Source: Haberlea rhodopensis
Lineage: Eukaryota; Streptophyta; Magnoliopsida; Lamiales; Gesneriaceae
Direction: 5' to 3'
NCBI GenBank assembly: GCA_907163345.1
Contig: CAJQUN010000061.1
Coordinates: 310,001 to 374,000 of the forward strand
Length of the DNA stretch: 64,000 nucleotides
Positions 33,461 to 44,917 of this stretch are shown here, in pieces; the stretch's first letter is position 1, and each line of letters starts with the position of its first letter. The notes under the pieces were generated by a model. The model made no database searches and was not told the origin of the DNA. It was given only the letters and a program-made list of their open reading frames with translations. The translations under genes and the position numbers were made by a program.

Positions 33461-36400
33461 AGCACTGATAGTTGCTGATAGGATGATGATGTAGAATAAG
33501 TGATGAGAACATCTCTGACTTGAGATTATATATGATGTTTTGATTTTATGATGAACAGTTAGTGTTTGGACAGGTAGCAACGATACAGACTTTAAGAGCT
33601 ATCTATTGTACCTGTAGGCACTGTAAACTGTTAATTGAATTATAACATAGTGATAACTTTTGAGACTTCTATTTATCACTTTGGGACTTAATCCTTGTGA
33701 ATAGTGGGATGACACTAGAACTAGTTAAAACACTTTTTGTCGATTGACATCGGGAATTTAAGTCTGAAAGACCAAGGTTATCCGTATGAGTTTACTTCAA
33801 AACCTGTGTACGCCAAGATGATAATATAGAACTTGAGAATATTGAAACTAGCAATATTTCAACTGAAGAATGGAGTGTAGTTGTTGTGAGAAACAACGAG
33901 AATTGGTTTGAATGAGGACTTGGTTTAGGGGACTGTCGTGATTTAGTTCCAGTTTTTGTGTCCGAACTATGAATAAAAACTTCACTATGAACTCTTTTAG
34001 AAGAGACTATCTAGAGTAATGGTATTGATGACATGGAAAATGATAATTGATTATCGTGGACTTGAGAAATGGAAATATCTGCTTAATCTCAATAGCTTTT
34101 CACTAGTGGAGAGATTAGATTTTGACTAAGGAATAAGACACCAATGTGGTGCGAAGTAATTAGAACTGGATTAAAGATTAATGAAGTGACTATCATTGGG
34201 ATAATCCAAGTAGTCCTGGAAAAGTTTCAGAAGTATCACTCAAATTTATCCAGCTCTAGTAGTTCTTAAGGGACTATGAGATTGTAGAATACCAAATCTT
34301 TTGAGGTCACTGTGGATGTAAATATCTACTGATCTATTTGAAAGAATAATAAGAACTGATATTGATTGTAGCCAGTCAGAGCATGTCTGTTACTACTCGG
34401 GAATAGATGCAGCCATAACAACAAATACCCTGAGCTAGGGGTAGATATCATGGTGGTTATTCTTTACGACCACTCAGTTCCAGCAGCAGTAAATTACCTG
34501 CAGACTAGAGGTAATACCTGATAGTTATTTTTGGTTTCCCAACAGACCAGAGAGTATACCTTGATAGAGGATACGGTTAGAGATGCTTAAATACTAGTGA
34601 TCACAGATACATGTCACGTATTTGATCACACTGCACAAGTGTTATTGAGACAAAAAAAAAATGTGCATCAGTTATTATGATTTGGAAAATACATCAGCAG
34701 TGCTAATTATACTATCCACACTTGTAATAGTGAACTGTAGCTTACAATTTTAATGATAGTGATGTGGATTCGAATTAATTGGTGTTGTCGAAATATGGTT
34801 TTGATTGTATCAAGGACATGTATACTCTGATAAATTTTCAGATATTGTAAGTTGATTTTAGAGTATAATGGATTTTTGATTATGTTGTGGCTACAAATGA
34901 AATGTATATCGACACGAATAGCAAGTTAAGATATTGATAGTATCAGCTATGAAAATATTATGGTTGCAATACTTGGAAAACGATGGATATTTGATAATAA
35001 GCAGTTGATGCTTATAAAAAAGAGTTGAGGTTGACTGATATTATAGAGGTAAGAAAACCTACCAAGATTTTCCTGAGGAAATGAAAGAATTTTCACTAAA
35101 GAAGGAAATTGATTTTTAACTATTCGTTGATGACAAGGAATAGATTCAATATCGAAAGTACTGTACGGAATGTCATCAGCAAAGTTGACAGATACAAAAG
35201 AATAGTTGCAGAATCTCCTTCATACGAGTACATATGTCTGAGTATGTCACTTGAGGAAACATCAGTATTGTTCGTGAAGAAGAAAGATGATATTATGAAG
35301 ACGTGTATCGACTAAAGGTAGTTGAATCGGGCTATTGTCGAGAATAAATACCCACTGCCTAAGATCGAGAAGTAAATGATCAATTGTAAGAAACTTGAAG
35401 TATAAGAAGAACGTTTTTTTACTCTGGTTACCATCAGTTTGAGTCAGAAGAGAAAATGTTCTCTAGGCAATTGGTCAAATCTGATATAGACATTTTGAAT
35501 TTTTGGAAATGTCGTGTGGTCTGACAACTATACCGGTAGAGTTATGAATTTGATGAAGAAAATATTCCGTAACTTTTGGGCGGAAGTGTAATCATATTCA
35601 TCAGTAGTATACTAGTGTATACGAGAAAGGAACCACATAGAACACCTGTGATTGATTTTTCAGACGCTTCGTGAAGCTCAAAGTGTGTACCAAGTTATCG
35701 AAATGTAAATTTTGGTTGAATCAAGTGTTGTTTTGGGATAGGTGATATCATCTCACCAGATACCTGTTGATTCCAGTAAAGTAAAGATAGTACTAATTTG
35801 GCGAAGACCAATCATTGTACTCAAGATGAAAAGTTTATGAATTTTGACAGATACTACAGGCTTTTACGGAAGGATATTCTAGGGTAGCCTGTCTTATGAA
35901 CTAATTGACCAAGAAGAAATTTGATATTCGTTTGGTCAGATGAATGAGAAAGCAGTTTTCATAACTGAAACTGAAATGGACTACAACCCCAATGTTGTTT
36001 TGGTTTAACTGGTTCAGGGGGATATGTGGTTTGTGCAAATTGGTCAAAGATTTGAGATACGTTCTGATGCATCATGAGGAGATGATTGCATATGCTTGAG
36101 ATAGTTGAAGCTGAAAGAATCACGATATCCTGTTCATGAACTCGAGCTTGTAGCCATTATTTTTGCCTTGAAGATGTGGCAACGTATCTATGTGGCGAAC
36201 AATTCATGATATACTCTGATTTTAGGGGTTTAAAATATCTGTTTTTCAGTCAGAGTTGAACTTGAGATAGAAGCGATGACTAGATTTATTAAAGAATTTG
36301 ACTTTGATAGTCAATATCAATCAGGGAAAATGAAACTAGTAGCAGATGCACTGAACCGAAAAGTGCAAGGTGCAATGATAGCATCAATATATGCTTTGCA

Positions 36401-37657
36401 ATTTGATCACCTCAAATTTCGAAGATCGGAAAGACTCGAAAAACAGACCATACAAATATTGATTGAAGAAATTGGTTCTGTCTCATCAACGAACGAGATT
36501 TTAGGAAGCCATTCAGTGGTGGGTTACAATTAAACTATCAGTACATAGCATGGAATCCTACCGATTCGAAGGAAGTGTTATTGTTGGAAGCACACTATAG
36601 ATGACATAGTGTTATGGGAATGATGAGAAGTATCATTCTTGAGATCTTATTCTGACGGGATGGTATAAAGAAAGAAATTTTGGAAAGCTCGCGACAAATT
36701 GTTTGACATGTCAGCATGTCAAGATGAAAAGACGAGGCCTAAAGGGATACTACAGAGTTTGTAAGTACCACAATGAATTTAAGGAAACTTCTAGTTTTGA
36801 GTTTTATAACTCAAATTGTTTCGACCAAACAGAGATCGTGAAACAAGTTGAATCGGAATTGATTGACTATTCAATACAAGATATTGATTTTATATTATAG
36901 TCTATATATCTATGAGAAAATGACATGTTTGAGATGTGGATCATGTGGTTTAGTTACAGTGAGTATTCTGTAACAATTGTATCTGATTGAGATATGAGGA
37001 TAATATCATAATTCAAAAACTATTTTCAGAATGTCATGGGTACTAAGTTAGCAATGAGTACTGCTTAGCATACCCATATTGATGGATAAACTGAGAAAAA
37101 TATCCAGACTTTGGAAGTTATGTTTCGATTAATAGTGATGAATTTAGTGAGAATTGACAAAAATCACTATTCACTAGTAGAATTTTCAATGAGGTTTTGT
37201 AGAGCCAGAATTGCTAATCACTGATATGCTGAGATGAAAATGATAAGGAATATTTTTTTGGCATACTTGAGATTGTTGAGAAATGCCAGGAACGATAGAT
37301 TTTCTGCGAAAACGATTAAAATTTGGCTTGAGGTGAGCAGATTTGCTATGCCAAAGAGAAATATATCGTCAGACTTCGAGTTGAGAATCAGGAAAATATG
37401 AAAATATTACATTTGCGATGATCATTATGATTCGTTAAGTGAGGTTTGATGTTGCCCTCGATATTTTGAACTTTGTGGAATCATAGAGAACTTTGATTAA
37501 GTGGTAGATCGTTGAGACGAACACAGCAGTTGTCATTGATACATGATGATCCTTAAGTATCTATGAATGAGATTGAGACATCTCGTATGTTTTGATTTAT
37601 TGAGTTATACTTGGTTTTGCGATTTCGAGGACGAAATCATTTTAAGAGGGGAAGAAG
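33461..37657 (+). pseudogene. Decayed chromovirus gag-pol, unit 1
   Basis: No gag domain is recognisable in 33461-34500. Protease remnant: HVFDHTAQVLL at about 34620-34650, followed by a ten-A run where the DSGA triad should be. RT: DFPEEMKEFSLKKEIDF (about 35070), then TSVLFVKKKDDIMKTCID-stop-R-stop-LNRAIVENKYPLPKIE (35250-35370); the YVDD region near 35600 no longer encodes the motif. RNase H end: KEFDFDSQYQSGKMKLVADALNRK (about 36290-36362). Integrase: CLTCQHVK (about 36698-36721) and MGTKLAMSTA-stop-HTHIDG...IQTLEVMF (about 37038-37130). The 3' end is FEDEI-like. At least ten stops or shifts. No functional product is possible. Confidence 0.85.
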
Positions 37658-38406
37658 TGTAAGGCCCGTTGCTAATTAATTATAATTAATCACGAGTTAG
37701 CAAACCCAGATTAATTAAGATTGAGATTTTCGACTCAATGTGTTCTGATTAAAAGATGAATTATTGGAGGAATTTCATTAAAGGCGGGAAATGTGGATAT
37801 CGAACATGACATGATACATTTAGGAGCACCACATGGCACCATGTGTAAGAAAAAATGGAGAAAATTCCTCCCATGTTTAAACAAAGCCTCGGCCACCTCT
37901 TCTTTTGTCATCAATTTTCCTTTATTCAATTAATTAATTCAAGATGAATTTATCACTTTATGATTGAACACAACACTTGGCATAAAGAAGGAAGAGTCTT
38001 GCAACAACTCACTCACCCATTTCATAGAAACCATCGGCCATGACATTTCCCTCTTTCCTATTTTTTTTCTCTCCACTTAATAAGACTTCTTCTCTCCTCT
38101 CCTCCTAATTAATTCGAAATTCTCCCCACTTCCAGCCATCATTCCTCTTGAAATGGTGGTTAAAACCCACATGCAATGGAGGAATGGGAAGCATCAAGAT
38201 TGGGCGAGTAGAGGATATCAAGAAGATTCAAAATTTGGAAAAAAAAAAGTGGAATTCTAGCAAGGACAGAAACATGTGACTGAAACTTTGAGTAGGGTGA
38301 TGGTTCATGCCCAAACCTTGAAGGTATAACCTTCTTTTTAAGTTTTAATTTCGTGGGTTTGAGTGTTAGGGTCGAAAATCATGAGTTTTTGCAAGAAAAC
38401 TTACTG

Positions 38407-38437
<31 letters not shown>

Positions 38438-40425
38438 ATCTGCAGAAAGTTGATGTTGCATGCAGTAGATGATTTCGAAAATTCGATTTACTTAGTCTCG
38501 GAATCTGACTTTGAGCCTCAAACAAAAGTTGTAGATATAAGTGTTGTCGTCCTGTGGTTAAAAGTTGAGATGTTTTGGACTTAAAATGAGTGAGTCATGA
38601 TGTTTGTACCACAAGGTGCACAATCTGGGACATGCATGTAGGCGGGTTGCACATGCAGTGTGTTCATGGTAAATCTGGGCAAAATGTGCTACGATTTTGA
38701 CCTTGGTGTCTGAATAAAAGATGTAAAACTTTGAGTTATCTTGCATTAGAAACTGGCCTCACATGATTTGGAGTTTTCGTGTGTAAGATATGAAATTTTC
38801 CCTAGAACCGCTCACTCTGTCAAAACAGAATATGAGTATTTTTTAAATCTGGCATACTTTGCTTTGCATGTGCCTTTAGATGAGCGAACTAGCTTCTGAA
38901 CTTCAAATATGAACTGTATTACTTTGGGTTTTCGTGAGTTTCCAACTAGCCTCAAGTCATTTGGACATCATATGAATTTAATATGAATTTTATACAAAAT
39001 TGGGTCAAGCTGAAATTTGGTAAATTGTCCTGTTTTTCTAGCAGATTGTTCTTGGCCATTTTACCTAGGCTAAATGAACGAATTTGAAGATGAGTTGAAC
39101 TGATGAAATGTTCATTTTTGAGTTAGCTTTGAAAATAAATTGGACCCATATGAGTTTATTAGGAATCGGACAAGTTATGAGCCGATCTCTACACTTGCGC
39201 AGACTGAAATTTAGAGAATTGGTTTTGGGTCTAAGTTTGAGTTTTATTTTGATAAGTTTAAGACTAGTATGTGACATTATGTTGTATTTGGAACTGTTAT
39301 GACCAGGTTAATAGATTCCGGTGTTGACTCGAGAAGTCTCGGTAGATTAGCTTGGGTCGAGGTACGTTGAAATGAGTTTTATCATGACGTCTGGCAAAGG
39401 TGTGTAATGATACTACTGTATGACCTTGTCATTATTTGATTTATATGACTTATTTGTCACTATATGATTCTTATGTGACTATATGACATGATGAATATCT
39501 TGGATTACATGATATGTGAAATTACATGATTTGTATATACTTTCACATTAGATTGCATGATATATTGAGTTGCATATGTCATTTGATGCATAAATGATTC
39601 ATGGGCATATCATATTGATCTATCATTCCTTTGATATCCATGATTTGACTGAGTTGACTTACTCTGAGTGTCGGGTACGACGAGCATGGCGATGACAGGC
39701 AGTATAGGTAGTAACTGTAGTCACGTGCAGGTGCGACTCGACCTAGACACGAGGGCTGGATGCAGTAACGTACATAGGATGAGTTTTCCTAGCGCAATGT
39801 ACGTATACTGTCACCCTCTGCTCGAGCTTTGATGATTTGATGATACCTTCCTTTGGACTCCGATTTGGTATCTTGAGATTCGATTCTTTGTACCCATTCA
39901 TACATCGCATTCATACATGGTATGCATTGCATGATACTTTGTCATTCTTGACGTGATTCTATTTATTTCTCGTACTGGGTTCTGACCCCCTTCGCGGGGG
40001 GCTGTCATGTCTTTGTTGTATGGGCATGGCAGGTGGTACAGGTAGACGTACTGCGGATGCTCGAGGTTAAGCATCGATGAATACCGGAGCTCCTTGAGAG
40101 CGAGCTCAGGTTATGCTTTATGTTTTGAGTCCCAGTAGTTGTTAGAGTATTTTGACTTCTGTTTTAAATTTACCGGGGTATGCCCCGAGTATCTGTATTT
40201 TAATTATGCTACTAACGGTTGATGTTATACTTGGTAATTATGTGATGATCAACATGTTAAATTTGAAACTGGAATTATATATTTTCAGTATCAGTATATA
40301 TGTATCCCTAAAAGCGAAAAATTTTTAGGGCCGTTTGACAAGACATTTGAAATAAATCTTCCGCTGTTTACGCAAATTAATCATTATATGTTAATTAAAC
40401 ACCACATTAGGATCGGGCCCTCACA
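37658..40425 (+). repeat. LTR2 (middle LTR) of the gypsy array
   Basis: The A-run is 27 long (38408-38434). At seven positions up to about 39531 it agrees with LTR3 against LTR1 (for example TTTCGTGGG, GGCGGGTTGC, ATGAATTTT, GACTGAAAT, TTATATGAC, GATTTGTAT). At 40053 it agrees with LTR1 against LTR3 (GCGGATGC). It has three private changes (CTGAATAAAAG, AAAGGTGTG, GTATCCCTA). Confidence 0.95.
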
Positions 40426-40722
40426 TTATGGTATCAGAGCATAATCTGGGATATGCTCGAACTAGAGTTAGGACACTGAGTATAGACACAAATGAATTGT
40501 TTGTGCATGTGTCTGACTATCTGATTTATATGCTCTTGCCTGCTATGTTTACATGTTCGATAATGAAGTTTTATACATGTAATGGATTATTGAGCAGGGA
40601 TAATTAGTGGTCATATCTCTGAATATTTTAAATATGCTGAGTTGCATAGAATGTAGGGAATTTGAATGCTGAGTTGCATATATTATGCTGAGTTGCATAT
40701 AATTTTGAGAATTTTATCTGTT
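40426..40722 (+). other. PBS and leader, unit 2
   Basis: TGGTATCAGAGC at 40429-40440, identical to unit 1. One substitution in the GCTGAGTTGCATA repeat (GCATAGAATG). Confidence 0.85.
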
Positions 40723-43700
40723 AGCACTGATAGTTGCTGATAGGATGATGATGTAGAATAAGTGATGAGAACATCTCTGACTTGAGATTATATATGATGT
40801 TTTGATTTTATGATGAACAGTTAGTGTTTGGACAGGTAGCAACGATACAGACTTTAAGAGCTATCTATTGTACCTGTAGGCATTGTAAACTGTTAATTGA
40901 ATTATAACATAGTGATAACTTTTGAGACTTCTATTTATCACTTTGGGACTTAATCCTTGTGAATAGTGGGATGACACTAGAACTAGTTAAAACACTTTTT
41001 GTCGATTGACATCGGGAATTTAAGTCTGAAAGACCAAGGTTATCCGTATGAGTTTACTTCAAAACCTGTGTACGCCAAGATGATAATATAGAACTTGAGA
41101 ATATTGAAACTAGCAATATTTCAACTGAAGAATGGAGTGTAGTTGTTGTGAGAAACAACGAGAATTGGTTTGAATGAGGACTTGGTTTAGGGGACTGTCG
41201 TGATTTAGTTCCAGTTTTTGTGTCCGAACTATGAATAAAAACTTCACTATGAACTCTTTTAGAAGAGACTATCTAGAGTAATGGTATTGATGACATGGAA
41301 AATGATAATTGATTATCGTGGACTTGAGAAATGGAAATATCTGCTTAATCTCAATAGCTTTTCACTAGTGGAGAGATTAGATTTTGACTAAGGAATAAGA
41401 CACCAATGTGGTGCGAAGTAATTAGAACTGGATTAAAGATTAATGAAGTGACTATCATTGGGATAATCCAAGTAGTCCTGGAAAAGTTTCAGAAGTATCA
41501 CTCAAATTTATCCAGCTCTAGTAGTTCTTAAGGGACTATGAGATTGTAGAATACCAAATCTTTTGAGGTCACTGTGGATGTAAATATCTACTGATCTATT
41601 TGAAAGAATAATAAGAACTGATATTGATTGTAGCCAGTCAGAGCATGTCTGTTACTACTCGGGAATAGATGCAGCCATAACAACAAATACCCTGAGCTAG
41701 GGGTAGATATCATGGTGGTTATTCTTTACGACCACTCAGTTCCAGCAGCAGTAAATTACCTGCAGACTAGAGGTAATACCTGATAGTTATTTTTGGTTTC
41801 CCAACAGACCAGAGAGTATACCTTGATAGAGGATACGGTTAGAGATGCTTAAATACTAGTGATCACAGATACATGTCACGTATTTGATCACACTGCACAA
41901 GTGTTATTGAGACAAAAAAAAAATGTGCATCAGTTATTATGATTTGGAAAATACATCAGCAGTGCTAATTATACTATCCACACTTGTAATAGTGAACTGT
42001 AGCTTACAATTTTAATGATAGTGATGTGGATTCGAATTAATTGGTGTTGTCGAAATATGGTTTTGATTGTATCAAGGACATGTATACTCTGATAAATTTT
42101 CAGATATTGTAAGTTGATTTTAGAGTATAATGGATTTTTGATTATGTTGTGGCTACAAATGAAATGTATATCGACACGAATAGCAAGTTAAGATATTGAT
42201 AGTATCAGCTATGAAAATATTATGGTTGCAATACTTGGAAAACGATGGATATTTGATAATAAGCAGTTGATGCTTATAAAAAAGAGTTGAGGTTGACTGA
42301 TATTATAGAGGTAAGAAAACCTACCAAGATTTTCCTGAGGAAATGAAAGAATTTTCACTAAAGAAGGAAATTGATTTTTAACTATTCGTTGATGACAAGG
42401 AATAGATTCAATATCGAAAGTACTGTACGGAATGTCATCAGCAAAGTTGACAGATACAAAAGAATAGTTGCAGAATCTCCTTCATACGAGTACATATGTC
42501 TGAGTATGTCACTTGAGGAAACATCAGTATTGTTCGTGAAGAAGAAAGATGATATTATGAAGACGTGTATCGACTAAAGGTAGTTGAATCGGGCTATTGT
42601 CGAGAATAAATACCCACTGCCTAAGATCGAGAAGTAAATGATCAATTGTAAGAAACTTGAAGTATAAGAAGAACGTTTTTTTACTCTGGTTACCATCAGT
42701 TTGAGTCAGAAGAGAAAATGTTCTCTAGGCAATTGGTCAAATCTGATATAGACATTTTGAATTTTTGGAAATGTCGTGTGGTCTGACAACTATACCGGTA
42801 GAGTTATGAATTTGATGAAGAAAATATACCGTAACTTTTGGGCGGAAGTGTAATCATATTCATCAGTAGTATACTAGTGTATACGAGAAAGGAACCACAT
42901 AGAACACCTGTGATTGATTTTTCAGACGCTTCGTGAAGCTCAAAGTGTGTACCAAGTTATCGAAATGTAAATTTTGGTTGAATCAAGTGTTGTTTTGGGA
43001 TAGGTGATATCATCTCACCAGATACCTGTTGATTCCAGTAAAGTAAAGATAGTACTAATTTGGCGAAGACCAATCATTGTACTCAAGATGAAAAGTTTAT
43101 GAATTTTGACAGATACTACAGGCTTTTACGGAAGGATATTCTAGGGTAGCCTGTCTTATGAACTAATTGACCAAGAAGAAATTTGATATTCGTTTGGTCA
43201 GATGAATGAGAAAGCAGTTTTCATAACTGAAACTGAAATGGACTACAACCCCAATGTTGTTTTGGTTTAACTGGTTCAGGGGGATATGTGGTTTGTGCAA
43301 ATTGGTCAAAGATTTGAGATACGTTCTGATGCATCATGAGGAGATGATTGCATATGCTTGAGATAGTTGAAGCTGAAAGAATCACGATATCCTGTTCATG
43401 AACTCGAGCTTGTAGCCATTATTTTTGCCTTGAAGATGTGGCAACGTATCTATGTGGCGAACAATTCATGATATACTCTGATTTTAGGGGTTTAAAATAT
43501 CTGTTTTTCAGTCAGAGTTGAACTTGAGATAGAAGCGATGACTAGATTTATTAAAGAATTTGACTTTGATAGTCAATATCAATCAGGGAAAATGAAACTA
43601 GTAGCAGATGCACTGAACCGAAAAGTGCAAGGTGCAATGATAGCATCAATATATGCTTTGCAATTTGATCACCTCAAATTTCGAAGATCGGAAAGACTCG

Positions 43701-44917
43701 AAAAACAGACCATACAAATATTGATTGAAGAAATTGGTTCTGTCTCATCAACGAACGAGATTTTAGGAAGCCATTCAGTGGTGGGTTACAATTAAACTAT
43801 CAGTACATAGCATGGAATCCTACCGATTCGAAGGAAGTGTTATTGTTGGAAGCACACTATAGATGACATAGTGTTATGGGAATGATGAGAAGTATCATTC
43901 TTGAGATCTTATTCTGACGGGATGGTATAAAGAAAGAAATTTTGGAAAGCTCGCGACAAATTGTTTGACATGTCAGCATGTCAAGATGAAAAGACGAGGC
44001 CTAAAGGGATACTACAGAGTTTGTAAGTACCACAATGAATTTAAGGAAACTTCTAGTTTTGAGTTTTATAACTCAAATTGTTTCGACCAAACAGAGATCG
44101 TGAAACAAGTTGAATCGGAATTGATTGACTATTCAATACAAGATATTGATTTTATATGATAGTCTATATATCTATGAGAAAATGACATGTTTGAGATGTG
44201 GATCATGTGGTTTAGTTACAGTGAGTATTATGTAACAATTGTATCTGATTGAGATATGAGGATAATATCATAATTCAAAAACTATTTTCAGAATGTCATG
44301 GGTACTAAGTTAGCAATGAGTACTGCTTAGCATACCCATATTGATGGATAAACTGAGAAAAATATCCAGACTTTGGAAGTTATGTTTCGATTAATAGTGA
44401 TGAATTTAGTGAGAATTGACAAAAATCACTATTCACTAGTAGAATTTTCAATGAGGTTTTGTAGAGCCAGAATTGCTAATCACTGATATGCTGAGATGAA
44501 AATGATAAGGAATATTTTTTGGCATACTTGAGATTGTTGAGAAATGCCAGGAACGATAGATTTTCTGCGAAAACGATTAAAATTTGGCTTGAGGTGAGCA
44601 GATTTGCTATGCCAAAGAGAAATATATCGTCAGACTTCGAGTTGAGAATCAGGAAAATATGAAAATATTACATTTGCGATGATCATTATGATTCGTTAAG
44701 TGAGGTTTGATGTTGCCTCGATATTTTGAACTTTGTGGAATCATAGAGAACTTTGATTAAGTGGTAGATCGTTGAGACGAACACAGCAGTTGTCATTGAT
44801 ACATGATGATCCTTAAGTATCTATGAATGAGATTGAGACATCTCGTATGTTTTGATTTATTGAGTTATACTTGGTTTTGCGATTTCGAGGACGAAATCAT
44901 TTTAAGAGGGGAAGAAG
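40723..44917 (+). pseudogene. Decayed chromovirus gag-pol, unit 2
   Basis: Nearly identical to 33461-37657, with about seven differences noticed by eye over 4.5 kb (for example AATATACCG versus AATATTCCG, TATATGATAG versus TATATTATAG, one T fewer near 44520, one C fewer near 44717). All stops and domain losses are shared: the protease A-run near 41920, RT block 42512-42632, RNase H 43550-43624, CLTCQHVK near 43960, integrase core 44300-44392. It is therefore a duplicate of an already dead unit, not a helper copy. Confidence 0.85.
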
